A stretch of DNA of 12,670 bases, from contig JAZUJW010000071.1 of NCBI GenBank assembly GCA_045642925.1, positions 1-12,670 on the forward strand, in the 5' to 3' direction. Numbering within the stretch: the first letter of the stretch is position 1; the number at the start of each line of letters is the position of its first letter. The stretch comes from Firm-04 sp045642925. GTDB taxonomy: Bacteria > Bacillota > Clostridia > Oscillospirales > Ruminococcaceae. The notes under the pieces are model-generated. The model ran no database searches. It saw nothing but the letters and a program-made list of their open reading frames with translations, and was not told the DNA's origin. The position numbers were made by a program, and so were the translations under genes. Below are positions 12,528 through 12,670 of this stretch, piece by piece.

Positions 12528-12670
12528 GGCAACACCGCACAGAGCTGGTGGTGCAGATACGCAGTCAGATTTTTCGTCAGATTGTACAGAAATGATGCCG
12601 CTGGGCTGACGCCCAGCAAAGAATTTCTGTGCAAGATGGCGGAAAATCTGCAAGCAGATGTGCCGCCAAG
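12524..12670. repeat. TTAA-bounded palindromic element, copy cut by the window edge
   Basis: It starts TTAAGGCAACACCGC and follows the 6777-6964 element closely, including CAGATTTTTCGTC, TTGTACAGAAATGATGCCGC, the GGGCTGACGCCC apex and ATTTCTGTGCAAG. It lacks the 20-bp palindromic insert of the first copy. It runs off the end of the window before its right terminal repeat. Confidence 0.78.

Noticed and set aside
12437..12670. CRISPR array
   Set aside because: The repeats are inverted and of the TTAA element type; there are no regular direct repeats with unique spacers and no cas genes.

Overview
The window looks like a chromosomal stretch of a Ruminococcus-type gut or rumen Firmicute (Oscillospiraceae; close to the cellulosome-forming R. 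flavefaciens / R. champanellensis group). The basis is two secreted proteins with dockerin modules, threonine-rich linkers, a CBM22-like/dockerin/CE4 deacetylase architecture, strong AGGAGG Shine-Dalgarno sites, consensus sigma-A promoters with 17-bp spacers, and tRNAs without an encoded CCA. The species assignment is inference; no marker gene settles it.

Layout, left to right. (1) 1-217: the end of a WYL-type regulator, then an intrinsic terminator and repeats. (2) 504-840: a three-tRNA operon on the minus strand (Gly-TCC, Arg-TCT, His-GTG) with a perfect promoter and a terminator. (3) 898-2759: divergent from it, a plus-strand PAS/GGDEF/GAF-like protein whose GGDEF signature is degenerate (GGGMF). 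(4) 2823-6755: a minus-strand three-gene operon of an ECF-like sigma factor, a single-pass membrane protein with a Thr-rich stalk and an extracellular Ig-like domain (probable anti-sigma/sensor), and a large secreted dockerin protein built from related Ig-like domains. The first two genes overlap in GTGA and all three have good ribosome binding sites. (5) 7071-9812: glyA (serine hydroxymethyltransferase) followed by a CPA2-type cation/proton antiporter. (6) 10126-11607: a secreted CBM22-like/dockerin/CE4 deacetylase, probably an acetylxylan esterase. (7) 11608-12670: no convincing gene, but tandem terminators, inverted repeats and repeat elements.

How the parts fit. The two dockerin proteins belong to a cellulosome-like plant-fibre degrading lifestyle. 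The sigma / membrane sensor / dockerin operon has the logic of an outside-in signalling circuit. It resembles in layout the SigI-RsgI polysaccharide sensors of Clostridium thermocellum, but with an ECF-like sigma and an Ig-like rather than a carbohydrate-binding ectodomain. I consider it the most interesting item here.

The intergenic DNA is unusually rich in palindromic repeats of two kinds. One is a TTAA-bounded element of about 190 bp that folds on itself (6777-6964, a truncated copy from 12524, and a deleted copy at 12437-12527). The other is a modular hairpin family (372-450, 2775-2830, 6968-7070, 9850-10041, 12194-12272), two copies of which run right up to gene stop codons. All calls are from reading the sequence; no database search was run.
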